The notes beneath the pieces are model-generated. The model did no database searches and was not told the origin of the DNA. It was given only the letters and a program-made list of their open reading frames with translations. A program made the translations under genes and the position numbers. From JBFXAM01 sp050184295 (GTDB taxonomy: Bacteria; Planctomycetota; Phycisphaerae; UBA1845; Fen-1342): a stretch of 21,352 nucleotides of DNA. Shown here piece by piece: positions 1-8,607 of the stretch. Position 1 is the stretch's first letter. The number at the start of each line of letters is the position of its first letter. The stretch covers positions 1 through 21,352 of the forward strand of contig JBFXAM010000075.1 in NCBI GenBank assembly GCA_050184295.1, given 5' to 3'.

Positions 1-2
1 CC

Positions 3-545
3 TGGTCGTCGGATTGGATAGCGCGGCAGATCGGCCGGGAGTCGTTGACGACGTTTTATCCGCGCGCCGTGCCGCGCCGGGTCGGCGCGCCGCCGCGGGC
101 GGAGATGGACGAAGACGCGGCAGCGAACCCGCCGGTCGAAGCGCCGCCGCCGATCGTGTTTCTCTGCACCGCTGAAGGTCTGCTGCGGTTTGATTTCGCC
201 GACGAGCGAGTCACCGCGCTGTCGCTGCCGGGCACGGCGTCGCAGCCGGCGCTGGTGCCGGAGTCGACGCCCTACGAGCGGCGCGACCCGCGTTTTGTGT
301 ATTGCGCGCTCCGGCCGGCCGAGGGCGGCGCCGTTTTCCGCGTGCACGTGGCCGACAACCGCATCGAGCCGCTGGACCTCGTCAACCACGCGCTGCCGGA
401 CTACTACTACGACCTGAAGCCGCGGTCCGAGCTGCGCGGCGAGATCGACCAGCGCCTGGCGACGAGCGGCGCTCCGCCGATGGACGAGCTCATCGCGGAC
501 GCGACGGCGAAGATCGAGCTCTGGAAAAACCGGCGTTCGCCCTGA
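3..545 (+). CDS. Unrecognised protein, 3' part of a gene cut by the window edge
   Basis: The reading frame is open from position 3 to the TGA at 543-545 with no stop, so the gene very probably begins before the window. A TTG at 45 is the first possible start inside it, but no Shine-Dalgarno sequence supports it. The visible ~180 residues have a Pro/Ala-rich linker followed by a beta-rich stretch with FLCTAEGLLRFDF and FVYCALRP, then a DYYYDLKPR segment and a Lys/Glu-rich helical C-terminus (ELIADATAKIELWKNRRSP). I do not recognise the family and assign no function. The gap to hutH is only 55 bases on the same strand, so the two could be co-transcribed, but nothing in the visible part points to histidine degradation. 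Confidence 0.6.
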   Translation, partial: WSSDWIARQIGRESLTTFYPRAVPRRVGAPPRAEMDEDAAANPPVEAPPPIVFLCTAEGLLRFDFADERVTALSLPGTASQPALVPESTPYERRDPRFVYCALRPAEGGAVFRVHVADNRIEPLDLVNHALPDYYYDLKPRSELRGEIDQRLATSGAPPMDELIADATAKIELWKNRRSP

Positions 546-600
546 TTGCGGGGGGCGCCGCCGCGCCCGCCGTCAGCGACGCCTGTGCGGATCCGATCGC

Positions 601-2253
601 ATGTCCACACCCGACACCACGCCGGTCGCGCTGACCCTCGGCGACGCCGCGCTCACGCTCGAACGGCTCGATTCCTGTCTCGATCGCCCCGTGCGCGTGA
701 CGATTTCGCCGCGCGCCCGCGAGCGCGTCGCGCGGGGCCGCGCGTGGGTCGAGGACATTCTGGCGCGCGGCGCGGTCGTCTATGGGATCAACACCGGCTT
801 CGGGCACCTGAAGAACAAGCGGATCTCCGCGCACCAGCTCGACCAGCTCCAGGAGAATCTGCTCATCTCGCACGCGGTCGGGGTCGGTCCGCCGGCGCCG
901 GCCGCGATTGTGCGCTTCATGCTGTTGCTCAAGTCGCATATGCTGCTCGCGGGGCACAGCGGCGTGCGCATCGACGTGGTCGAGCGCCTCGCCGACTGGC
1001 TGAACGCCGATTTGCTTCCGGTCGTTCCGACGCGTGGCTCGCTCGGCGCCAGCGGCGACTTGGCGCCGCTCGCGCACCTCGTGCTCCCGCTGCTGAATCG
1101 CGGCGAGTTCTCGGTCGCCGCCGACGCGGACGCCGATGCGGTGGGACTCGGCACGCGCGTCGTTCGCCCGGCCGCCGACGTCGCCGCCGAACGCGGCGTC
1201 GAGCCCGTGCGCCTGGCGGCGAAGGAGGGTCTCGCGCTCATCAACGGCACGCAGTTCTGCGCCGCGTACGCCGCGAATCTCGCGATCCGCGCCCGGCGGC
1301 TCGCGGACCTGGCCGACCTGATCTACTGCATGTCGCTCGAAGGGCTGCGCGGCAGCGCGCGGCCTGCGGACGAGCGTTTGCACGCGCTGCGGCCGCACGC
1401 GGGCGCGCAGCGCGTCGCGGCGAACATCCGTCGCCACCTGCGAGACAGCGAGATTCTTGCATCGCACGCGGGTTGCGACCGGGTGCAGGATCCGTACTCG
1501 CTCCGCTGCGTGCCGCAGGTGCATGGCGCGTTTCGCGATGCGCTGGCGCACTTCTGCAACGCGGTCGAGGTCGAGATCAACAGCGTTACCGACAACCCGA
1601 TCCTCTTCGGCAGCGGCCCGGGGATCGCACCCGGTCGCGATGCCGGCGCGTCGGACGGCACGGTTCGGGACACCGCCGCTCCTTCGGCCGGCGACGTCGC
1701 GGCGGACGCGATCAGCGGCGGCAACTTCCACGCCGAGCCGCTCGCGCTCGTGCTCGACTACCTGGCGATCGCGCTGACCGACCTGGCGAACATCTCCGAG
1801 CGGCGCACCTACCTGCTGCTGAGCGGCGAGGACGGACTGCCCAAGCTGCTGCTCCGCGACACGGGGCTCAACAGCGGGTTCATGCTGCCGCAATACACGG
1901 CCGCGGCGCTGCTCAACGAGTGCAAGGTGCTCTCGACGCCGGCGTCGGTCGACTCCATTCCGACTTCGCTGGGGCAGGAAGATCACGTGAGCATGGGGGC
2001 GACATCGGCGGTGAAGTGCTATGAGGTGCTCGATCGCGTGGAGACGGTGCTCGCGATCGAGATGATGTGCGCGGCGCAGGCGCTCGACTTTCGCGCGCCG
2101 CTCAAGCCCGGCGCCGGCCCGCGCGCCGCCCACGCGATCGTGCGGCAAACCATCACCCATGCGGACGCGGATCGGCTCTTCGGCGACGACATGCGCGCGG
2201 CGCTGCGGCTGGTGCGCGCGAGCGCGGAGCTGCGCGGCGTGGCGCGGGCGTAG
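601..2253 (+). CDS. hutH: Histidine ammonia-lyase
   Basis: The 550-residue product belongs to the MIO-dependent aromatic amino acid lyases and should deaminate L-histidine to trans-urocanate in the cytoplasm. Residues 150-152 are the Ala-Ser-Gly triad that cyclises to the MIO electrophile, inside GSLGASGDLAPLAH. Tyr61 in YGINTGFG and His91 match conserved active-site residues. The C-terminal half has SGGNFHAEP, the QYTAAALLNE stretch and SVDSIPTSLGQEDHVSMG, which favour histidine over phenylalanine or tyrosine lyase. The ATG has only a weak Shine-Dalgarno match, but the conserved Tyr lies about where it should from this start. One oddity is a low-complexity Gly/Asp/Ala insertion at residues 337-371, between NPILF and SGGNFH, where most members have a short loop; it makes the protein longer than the usual ~510 residues. 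No hutU, hutI or hutG is visible. Confidence 0.95.
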   Translation: MSTPDTTPVALTLGDAALTLERLDSCLDRPVRVTISPRARERVARGRAWVEDILARGAVVYGINTGFGHLKNKRISAHQLDQLQENLLISHAVGVGPPAPAAIVRFMLLLKSHMLLAGHSGVRIDVVERLADWLNADLLPVVPTRGSLGASGDLAPLAHLVLPLLNRGEFSVAADADADAVGLGTRVVRPAADVAAERGVEPVRLAAKEGLALINGTQFCAAYAANLAIRARRLADLADLIYCMSLEGLRGSARPADERLHALRPHAGAQRVAANIRRHLRDSEILASHAGCDRVQDPYSLRCVPQVHGAFRDALAHFCNAVEVEINSVTDNPILFGSGPGIAPGRDAGASDGTVRDTAAPSAGDVAADAISGGNFHAEPLALVLDYLAIALTDLANISERRTYLLLSGEDGLPKLLLRDTGLNSGFMLPQYTAAALLNECKVLSTPASVDSIPTSLGQEDHVSMGATSAVKCYEVLDRVETVLAIEMMCAAQALDFRAPLKPGAGPRAAHAIVRQTITHADADRLFGDDMRAALRLVRASAELRGVARA

Positions 2254-2646
2254 CAACACGCAAATCGGGGAGGGTGTGACGGCGCGCCGAGCGCGACCGG
2301 ACTTTCCTCAACTTCGGCCCGCGGCTCGACCTTCATTGCGGCACGCGCGCGGCGGGCGGAGGCGGGCCGGCTTTCAGTGCGGCGCTCAACCGGCGACCTC
2401 GCGGCGTGCCATCCGCGCGCGCTGACTATCTTGGGCCGCGCGCTGGCGCTCGTCGGCCGGAACATCAGCGAGTTCGTATTCATGAATGCGGCACGCAATG
2501 AGCGCGAGTCCAGGAGCGCACACATCGCCGATGTGTTTCGACACCATCATCTCCGGCGCTGCGTCGTGGGCCACCGTGCACCGAAAACCGTAGCGCCAAT
2601 GCGGAGAGTCCGTGACTCACGCAATCACGGCGCCGGCCATCGGTAG
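2254..2646. other. Gene-free stretch between converging hutH and kinase genes
   Basis: I see no convincing gene in these 393 bases. Short open frames on both strands give Arg/Ala-rich translations with no ribosome-binding site or recognisable motif. A weak hairpin (CCGTGA at 2610-2615 with TCACGG at 2625-2630) lies just beyond the 3' end of the kinase gene and could help end transcription, but it has no T-tract. Confidence 0.5.
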
Positions 2647-5487
2647 CTACGGCGTCGCCGTCGGCGTGGTCGCTTGTAGTGGCCGCAGCCGTTCCTCTGC
2701 GAGGCGGAGCTTCTCAGCGCACTCTGCCGTGGGTCGCGCACGACACCAGGATTGGTAAAGGTCCACCAAATCACGCGCGACGCCGACTCGGAAAGCCGCA
2801 CTATCGCGATGCGTCTCCTCCGCGGATTCTACGCGACGAGCGGCGTCGGCGAGCAATGCTTCCGCTTCGCCGAAGCGCCCGAGCCTAACGAGCGCCTTCG
2901 CGTGTGGCCGGAGGATTGCGATCCAGTTGTGCCAGTTCGTCATGTTTCGATCCCGCAGCCACGACGCCGCGCGCGCGCATGCCTCGACCGCCGCGGCGGG
3001 ATCGTCCCGTTCAAGCAGCGCCGTTGCCAACATGTGTGACGCATACAGAAACTCGGGGTCGCGCTCCAGCCGAGCGCGCGACTCGACCTCCTCCTTGCAG
3101 AGCCGGACCAACTCTTCGGTGTGTTCGCCTTCGATGAGGATCATTCGCAGAATCTTCATTGCCTCAAGTGTGCGGACGTGCTCGCGGCCGTACGTGCGCC
3201 GTGCGGCGGACAGCGCATTCCGGGCTTCCAGGGCGGCATCCGGAAGCGTCGCCCGCTGAGCATAGAGCATGCCCACGTATGCGGCCCAGAGTTCGAGCGT
3301 GCGAGCGTCCTGCGCACCCAACTCGCGCTCGTAGACCGGTAACGCCTCGCGGACCAGGTCGAGCGCTTCGGCGCTGTGAAGGCCACTTCCGACGAGGGCG
3401 GCCAGGCTTCGCGCAGCCTGGGCCGTGAGGTATGAGTCGGGGCCGAGCTTCTCTCGGAGAATCCTGTGTCCTTCGCGCATCGCTTCGGCGGCCTGGTGCG
3501 TCTGGCCCCGCTGCATGGCGCAAATCTCCCCGAGTTGCACGAAGAGCTGGCCAACCGCGAAGTGGTTGCGCCCGAAAAGCGCTTGTGTTCGTTCGATGAG
3601 CTGCGCGAACCCCTCGACCGCCGCCGCATGTTCGCCAAGCCTGGCGCGAAGGAACAACTCGTCTCCCGCGGCAGTCACCGAGTCGTAGCTTGGTGTCTGG
3701 CCGTCCTCTGGGCGCTTGAGCGCGAGTCGAACCGATGCCAGTGCCTCCGATGGACTGCCTTCGATAAACTGACAGATGGCAAGCGCGTGCTGCGCCCGTG
3801 CGCGGGCGCGCCATGCGTGTGGCGCGCCACGCACGTCCTGGACGAGCGCGCGTTGCAGGAGCTTCTTGACGGTCGACACCGAACCCGGGCGCGGAGCTTC
3901 GACAAGCAAATGTGCCGCAGTCGCGAGGCTGTTGAGCAGGGCTTCGCTTTCGGTCGCCGTGCTCCCGTTTGCGGAGAGGTGCGCTTCAAAAACCGCCTCG
4001 GCTTCCGGTAGTCGATTCGCACGAATCAGCGGGGAAGTCGACAGCAGCTTCAGCGCTGCCTTGGTACCAGGACTGAGAATGGCAGAATCTTGCGCTCGGT
4101 TCAGAAACTCCAACGCCTCCGCGGCGCTCGCATGCAGCGCGAGCGCCCGGCCGAGAACCGGATAGACTTCGGAGGCGACTGCGGGATCGATGTTTCCGTC
4201 GTGCAACCATAGTGAGAGCGCCTTCACCGCATCGCTGACGCGCGTGTTCTCGCCCATTTTAAGCGCGTCGGGCGCTTCGATCATCATCGTCAATACCTCA
4301 TTGACACTGCGGTACTTCAGCGACTCGGCGGATTTCTTCTGGCTCTCACTCCTGGCATAGGCGTACAGCCCGGTCATGATCGGCGTCGCGATCATCGCCG
4401 CAACCGCGACCGCGACGATGGTTGGATTACGCCGCCAGAACTTCCTGAGACGATACCATTGGCTCTGTGGCCCCGCATCGACCGGTTCGTGATTCAGGTG
4501 GCGCCGGATGTTCCGCGAAAGCTCTGTGACCGACTGGTATCGTTCGGCCGGCGCCTTCTCCAGCGCCCGCAGGATGATCCACTCCAGGTCGCCGCGAAGA
4601 GCGGGATCGACCTGGCTCGGACGTCGCGGAGCGGTCTCTCGCACTGCGCGCAGAATCGCCGACTCCCCTTGATTGTGCAGCGCTGTCCAGTCGAACGGCG
4701 TTTCGTTCGTCAGCAATTCAAAGAGCACCATCCCCAGCGAGTAGAGATCCGCTCGAACGTCCACGTCTGCACAGCGATCAGTCTGCTCGGGGGCCATGTA
4801 CTCAATCGTGCCGAGCGGCTGGCCCCACCGGCTGAGCTGCGTTCCCTCCGTTTCGGCGGGCTCAATCGAGCGCGCGATGCCGAAGTCGATCACCTTGACG
4901 GAGTGCCGAGTCTCTTTGTGACCCGCGTCGCGCGCGAACGCAAGCACGTTCGATGGCTTCAGATCGCGGTGGATCACACCCTTCTGATGCGCGTGCTGAA
5001 CCGCGTCACAGGCTTGCAGAAACAGGTCCAACCGCTCCCGACGCGACAGCCCCGACGTCTGACAGTACTTCGTCAGCGGGAGCCCGTCGACATACTCCAT
5101 CACGAGGTACGGCTGGCCGTTTTCGCTGACGCCGACCTCGTGTACGGTCGCCACATTGGGGTGATTCAAACGGGCGAGAAAGCGCGGCTCGCGACGGAAG
5201 CGCGCCAGCGCTTCTTTGGAATAGTGACCCGCGCGAATCAGCTTCACTGCCACATTGCGCTTCGGCTCCGGCTGCTCCGCGAGATAGACCTCGCCCATGC
5301 CGCCGTGCCCGAGCGATCGTACGATGCGGTACGGGCCAACCTGCGTCACCGGCGGGCCCGGCGGAATCGGGAACCCGCCCGCGGCGCCGTCCAAACCGAC
5401 CGACACCGGCGGCAGGTTCGACCAATTCCCGGTCGCCGCGGCGCGCGTGTCGCGCTGGTCCTTGTCAGACGGGTGAGTCGCGCTCAT
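2647..5487 (-). CDS. Membrane Ser/Thr protein kinase with C-terminal TPR-like region
   Basis: The 946-residue product is a bacterial Hanks-type kinase. From the N-terminus it has a Pro-rich linker (1-50), a kinase domain at about 52-335, one transmembrane helix at about 355-377 and a helical TPR-like region to the end. The catalytic parts are complete: Gly loop GHGGMG (60-65), Lys82 in VAVKLI, HRDLKPSN (173-180), DFG (201-203) and MAPEQ (231-235). Such proteins phosphorylate Ser/Thr on cytosolic partners; the region after the membrane span is probably a protein-binding or sensing scaffold, perhaps extracytoplasmic. I chose the start at 5487 because a strong GGGAGG lies 7 bases upstream of the ATG. 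The frame stays open back to 5886, but that part overlaps the zinc-finger gene and looks non-coding. It lies 194 bases downstream of that gene, in the same direction as the sigma factor, so it probably belongs to the same unit. Confidence 0.93.
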   Translation of the reverse strand: MSATHPSDKDQRDTRAAATGNWSNLPPVSVGLDGAAGGFPIPPGPPVTQVGPYRIVRSLGHGGMGEVYLAEQPEPKRNVAVKLIRAGHYSKEALARFRREPRFLARLNHPNVATVHEVGVSENGQPYLVMEYVDGLPLTKYCQTSGLSRRERLDLFLQACDAVQHAHQKGVIHRDLKPSNVLAFARDAGHKETRHSVKVIDFGIARSIEPAETEGTQLSRWGQPLGTIEYMAPEQTDRCADVDVRADLYSLGMVLFELLTNETPFDWTALHNQGESAILRAVRETAPRRPSQVDPALRGDLEWIILRALEKAPAERYQSVTELSRNIRRHLNHEPVDAGPQSQWYRLRKFWRRNPTIVAVAVAAMIATPIMTGLYAYARSESQKKSAESLKYRSVNEVLTMMIEAPDALKMGENTRVSDAVKALSLWLHDGNIDPAVASEVYPVLGRALALHASAAEALEFLNRAQDSAILSPGTKAALKLLSTSPLIRANRLPEAEAVFEAHLSANGSTATESEALLNSLATAAHLLVEAPRPGSVSTVKKLLQRALVQDVRGAPHAWRARARAQHALAICQFIEGSPSEALASVRLALKRPEDGQTPSYDSVTAAGDELFLRARLGEHAAAVEGFAQLIERTQALFGRNHFAVGQLFVQLGEICAMQRGQTHQAAEAMREGHRILREKLGPDSYLTAQAARSLAALVGSGLHSAEALDLVREALPVYERELGAQDARTLELWAAYVGMLYAQRATLPDAALEARNALSAARRTYGREHVRTLEAMKILRMILIEGEHTEELVRLCKEEVESRARLERDPEFLYASHMLATALLERDDPAAAVEACARAASWLRDRNMTNWHNWIAILRPHAKALVRLGRFGEAEALLADAARRVESAEETHRDSAAFRVGVARDLVDLYQSWCRARPTAECAEKLRLAEERLRPLQATTPTATP

Positions 5488-5681
5488 GTTAAGGCCTCCC
5501 GAACAACGTGAAGTGCCGCGTGGAATACTAACCCGGTGCGGGGCGTTTGAGAATGGAAACGCATCCTGCGGGCCGCGCCGCCCGCGGGAGCTGCCCCATC
5601 GCTGGTCGGTGGCCGACGCGTTCCTGCGCCGTCGAACCCCGCGCCCCATCCAGGGCGATTCAGGCGATCCATCGATGAGGG

Positions 5682-5993
5682 CTACGGTGTCAGGCCGCGT
5701 GGCGATCCGCGATCCGGAGGCCCGTCGTTCTGCTTGGATCCACCGGGGCGCAACTCGTCGATCGCGCGTTCGGTCCAGCGCCAGATGCGCTCGTGGTCGC
5801 GTTCGTCCAATCTGGCGCTTGCCAAGCGCTGCTCGATGCGCTGCGCGTCGAGAAACTCGTCGCGTCGCGCCGCGCACCGAGCGCACACCGCGATATGGGC
5901 GGTGTAGGCGCCCGCCGCGTCGGCCGGAAGCGCGCCCGCCACAAACGCCGCCAGTGTTTCCTCGTTCGGGCAGGATTCGCGGGCGGCCGTCAT
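5682..5993 (-). CDS. Small soluble zinc-finger anti-sigma-like protein
   Basis: The 103-residue product has the H-x3-C-x2-C signature of ZAS anti-sigma domains at His33, Cys37 and Cys40, with an upstream Cys8 that could complete the zinc site. Known ZAS proteins bind their cognate ECF sigma factor and keep it off RNA polymerase. No membrane segment is visible, so this one should be cytoplasmic. Its ATG overlaps the stop of the sigma factor gene by four bases (ATGA), and GGAGG lies 7 bases upstream inside the sigma gene, which predicts translational coupling and matched amounts of the two proteins. In many planctomycetes a similar Cys/His segment is found at the N-terminus of a kinase; here it is separate from the kinase that follows. 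The anti-sigma role is inferred from motif and position. Confidence 0.8.
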   Translation of the reverse strand: MTAARESCPNEETLAAFVAGALPADAAGAYTAHIAVCARCAARRDEFLDAQRIEQRLASARLDERDHERIWRWTERAIDELRPGGSKQNDGPPDRGSPRGLTP

Positions 5994-6589
5994 TGCCAGG
6001 CCTCCATCAGCTGCGCCAGCATCGGGCGCAGTCTCTGCAACGCGCGAAACTTGAGCCCATGGAGCTGGTACGCCGTCACGCCGAATTCCGCCGCCACCTC
6101 TCGCACCGGCCTCTCATCCAGCACGAGCGCCCGCAGGATCGCCGCCTGCCGCGCATCGCCGCCCCCGTTCGCGGACAACTGATCGAGTGCGGCGTGGCAC
6201 AGGCGGGCGCGTTCGGCGTTCTCCCACCAGAGCTGTGCGTCGGGATCCGCCGGGTGCTCGTCGTGGCGGTCGGCGGTGATCGGAACTTCGCGGGGGCTGG
6301 CGCGTTGCTTCCGGAGATACTGGAGAATCTCGCGATACGCGACCACGAACACCCAGCCGCGGAAGCGGCCGCGGGTCGGGTCATATCCGAATGACCCGTG
6401 GAGCTGCTCGACCGCGCGCAGCAGAAACTGCTGGGTGATCATGTCCGCATCGTCGCGGTCGAGCCCCATCTTGCGGGCCAGCCGATATGCGATCGGTCCG
6501 TACAAGGCAACGAATTCGCGCCACGCAGCCTCGTCGCCAAGGTTCCGCAGCCGACAGAGCAAGGTTGGTCGCGTCGTCTGTGTACTCAT
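5990..6589 (-). CDS. ECF-type RNA polymerase sigma factor
   Basis: The 199-residue product has the two-domain layout of ECF sigma factors. Sigma-2 spans about residues 10-97 (WREFVALYGPIAYRLARK, the acidic DRDDADMITQQFLLRAV helix, then GRFRGWVFVVAYREILQYL for -10 recognition). Sigma-4 spans about 125-190 with a helix-turn-helix near 158-187 (REVAAEFGVTAYQLHGLKFRA). It should direct RNA polymerase to a small set of promoters. The start at 6589 has GAGGA 5 bases upstream; the frame is open to 6799, but the extra residues are Arg/Pro-rich and non-conserved. It heads a unit with the zinc-finger gene and the kinase, a setting typical of planctomycete ECF groups linked to Ser/Thr kinases. A weak -10-like CATACT lies upstream near 6610. 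Targets cannot be read from the sequence. Confidence 0.92.
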   Translation of the reverse strand: MSTQTTRPTLLCRLRNLGDEAAWREFVALYGPIAYRLARKMGLDRDDADMITQQFLLRAVEQLHGSFGYDPTRGRFRGWVFVVAYREILQYLRKQRASPREVPITADRHDEHPADPDAQLWWENAERARLCHAALDQLSANGGGDARQAAILRALVLDERPVREVAAEFGVTAYQLHGLKFRALQRLRPMLAQLMEAWQ

Positions 6590-6786
6590 GAGCGTCCTCT
6601 CTGCCCATGAGTATGCCACAATCTGGGCGTTCTTCGCGGCGGCGCAAGGAATTTCACCGGTTCCCGCCGGCAGCCACGCCCGGCGCCGGCACGGCGTCGT
6701 CCGCGCTGGCGACGGTGGCCCAGTGCGTGTGCCGGCTCTCCGCGGGAACGCATCGACGGGCGCCGCGCCGGGCGGTGGCAAAGTGC

Positions 6787-8607
6787 TCAATCCACGCACG
6801 GCCCACCATTCGCGCCCGGGGCTCCGCTGGTCTGCGTTCGTGCGACGTCGATCCAGGCGCCGCCGGCGGGGTTGAGCAGGTCGCGCTTCGGGGCGCCGTC
6901 GACTCCTGGCGCTCCGCCGCTTGCGCCGGGACCATTGTGCACGTTTCCGTTTCCGCCGTTCCCGCCGTCGCCGCCATTCAGATCAACGGTGCATCCCCCG
7001 TAGAGTGCGCCGCCCGGACTCTGCTGGATGAAGTGAAAGTCGCCGCCGTCGCCACCCGCGCCCCCCGCACCGGCGGCGCCGGGTTTGGCCGTCGAGCAAT
7101 CCAGCGCGCAATCGTCGCACGGGAGTTGGCACGGCCCCCACGATCCGCGGCCTTGCCCACCATCACCGCCAAAGCCGCCGATGCCGCCACGTGCGTTCAC
7201 CGTCAGGCTGAAGAGTACGGCCTGCACGTCGTTGAGCGCCTTGATCGAGACCTTGCCGGCGTTTCCGCCGCTCGTTCCGCGTTGTCCATCCCCGCCGGGA
7301 AAACCGATGCGCCCACCGCACGGATCGTCACAGAGCAGCATGACCCCGCCCGGGGCGCCGTCGGCCTTGTGGACACCGTTCCAACCGGAGCCGTGCCCGC
7401 CATCGGTCCAGATGAGGAGCTCGTTGATCGAGAGGATGCGCTCGGTGTTCGGCACGGCGCGCTTGCTGTCGGCGACGACAATCACCTCGCCGCCCTTTCC
7501 GCCGGGTTGCGCCTTTCCGGCGCTCCCGCCCGCGGAGCCGGGACATTCGACGCAGCAATACGGCGTCCGACGGCTGCCGTCGTGCTCGCCGTCCGGCCGT
7601 TGACCGTGGTGAGCGACACAGTCTCCGCCCTGGCAGGTGCGCGGCTCGCCATGGATCGGCGGGCCGCCGGGCCCGGGTAACCCGGCGCCGCCGCCGAGTG
7701 TGTGCATGTTGGAATAATCGATGATCATTTCGTCGCCGGAGACATAGATCAGACCGCCGTTCCCAGGCCGCTGGGCGCTGCCGCCGTTTGCTCCGGGGCC
7801 GCTGCTGCCGCCCGATCCGCCCTTGCCGCCGTTGGCGTAGAGTCCGGACTCGACAATGCTGATGAGGCGGAAGAGTCGGGCGGCACTGTGGGTCGGGTTC
7901 GTCGTCCGCGCGGCATGCAGCAGCGTGATACTTCCCGCGTCGCCGCCCTGGCCGCCTTCGCCGCCTTCGCCGCCGCCGCCGCCGCAATTCTCGTTCCCTC
8001 CGCCGCTCCCGCCGTCGCCGCCCATCCCTCCCAGTGTGTAAATCGCGGCGCGGATGCTGAGATTGTCCGCGGCGCGCACCCAAAGCTCACCGCCCGCGGC
8101 GCCGCTGCCGCCGCGACCCCCCCGCCCCGCCTCCGTCGACTGCGGGTTCGAGCAGTGATCGACCAGCGCAGCGTGACACGCGCTCTCGCCGTTGCCGCCG
8201 CGGCCACCACGCAAGTCGATCGTGGCGCGAATTCGGATCTCGCCGGCGATCCGCGTTTCGAGCTTGAGATGCTTGCCCCGCTGGCCATTCTGCCCTGCCG
8301 ACCCGGCGGCCGACCATTCGCCGCACGGCGCTCCAACGGCGCCCGGCGCGCCGGCGCCGTTGATCGGGTGGGCGATGATGAGTCGGCCGCGGGTCACCAC
8401 GATCTGCGTGTCGCCGGTTAGCGTCGTCGGGCCGGTCGTCGTTACGTCGACGTCGGTGAACGAATACGGACCGTTCAGAGAAGTCGAAAGTGGTACGGCG
8501 CTCTGCGCGAGCGCGAGGCTACAACTCCAAGCGAGCGCGGCTGCGAGCGCGCCGCGGCGAACTCCAGTACAACCTCGACCCGCATCCGAACGAACCGTAG
8601 TGTACAT
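6787..8607 (-). CDS. Secreted glycine-rich repeat protein, possible beta-solenoid
   Basis: The 606-residue product starts with a signal peptide (cleavage likely after Ala34, ALA-QS). The mature chain repeats one pattern about eight times: a hydrophobic beta segment such as GEIRIRATIDLRG or GKVSIKALNDV followed by a glycine-rich loop such as GGMGGDGGSGGG. Cysteines cluster in short pairs (CDDPC, CQLPCDDCALDC, CCVEC), which suggests disulfides outside the cytoplasm. The alternation of strands and Gly loops fits a beta-solenoid or related surface protein better than collagen, because there is no sustained Gly-x-y register. The start at 8607 has AGGAG 7 bases upstream. Unlike the four secreted proteins nearby, it lacks the paired EF-hand tag. 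It lies 197 bases upstream of the sigma factor gene on the same strand, but no shared promoter is proven. I do not recognise a named family. Confidence 0.85.
   Translation of the reverse strand: MYTTVRSDAGRGCTGVRRGALAAALAWSCSLALAQSAVPLSTSLNGPYSFTDVDVTTTGPTTLTGDTQIVVTRGRLIIAHPINGAGAPGAVGAPCGEWSAAGSAGQNGQRGKHLKLETRIAGEIRIRATIDLRGGRGGNGESACHAALVDHCSNPQSTEAGRGGRGGSGAAGGELWVRAADNLSIRAAIYTLGGMGGDGGSGGGNENCGGGGGEGGEGGQGGDAGSITLLHAARTTNPTHSAARLFRLISIVESGLYANGGKGGSGGSSGPGANGGSAQRPGNGGLIYVSGDEMIIDYSNMHTLGGGAGLPGPGGPPIHGEPRTCQGGDCVAHHGQRPDGEHDGSRRTPYCCVECPGSAGGSAGKAQPGGKGGEVIVVADSKRAVPNTERILSINELLIWTDGGHGSGWNGVHKADGAPGGVMLLCDDPCGGRIGFPGGDGQRGTSGGNAGKVSIKALNDVQAVLFSLTVNARGGIGGFGGDGGQGRGSWGPCQLPCDDCALDCSTAKPGAAGAGGAGGDGGDFHFIQQSPGGALYGGCTVDLNGGDGGNGGNGNVHNGPGASGGAPGVDGAPKRDLLNPAGGAWIDVARTQTSGAPGANGGPCVD
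7951..7985. repeat. GCC/TTC triplet tract in the glycine-rich gene
   Basis: A run of GCC triplets broken twice by TTC encodes a Gly/Glu-rich stretch on the minus strand. Such a triplet tract is prone to slippage, and any change in copy number would keep the reading frame, so the loop length may vary between strains. Confidence 0.6.

Noticed and set aside
490..2259. 589-codon open frame antisense to hutH
   Set aside because: The translation is Arg/Ala/Val-rich without motifs, and the opposite strand carries an unmistakable hutH; it is a shadow of high GC content.
2377..2646. 89-codon frame downstream of hutH
   Set aside because: GTG start without ribosome-binding site, no motif, Arg/His-rich; more likely non-coding.
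5488..5886. N-terminal extension of the kinase by 133 residues
   Set aside because: It overlaps the zinc-finger gene in another frame, is Arg-rich, and GGGAGG lies directly before the ATG at 5487.
6787..8607. Collagen-like triple helix in the glycine-rich protein
   Set aside because: There is no continuous Gly-x-y register; Gly runs alternate with hydrophobic strands.
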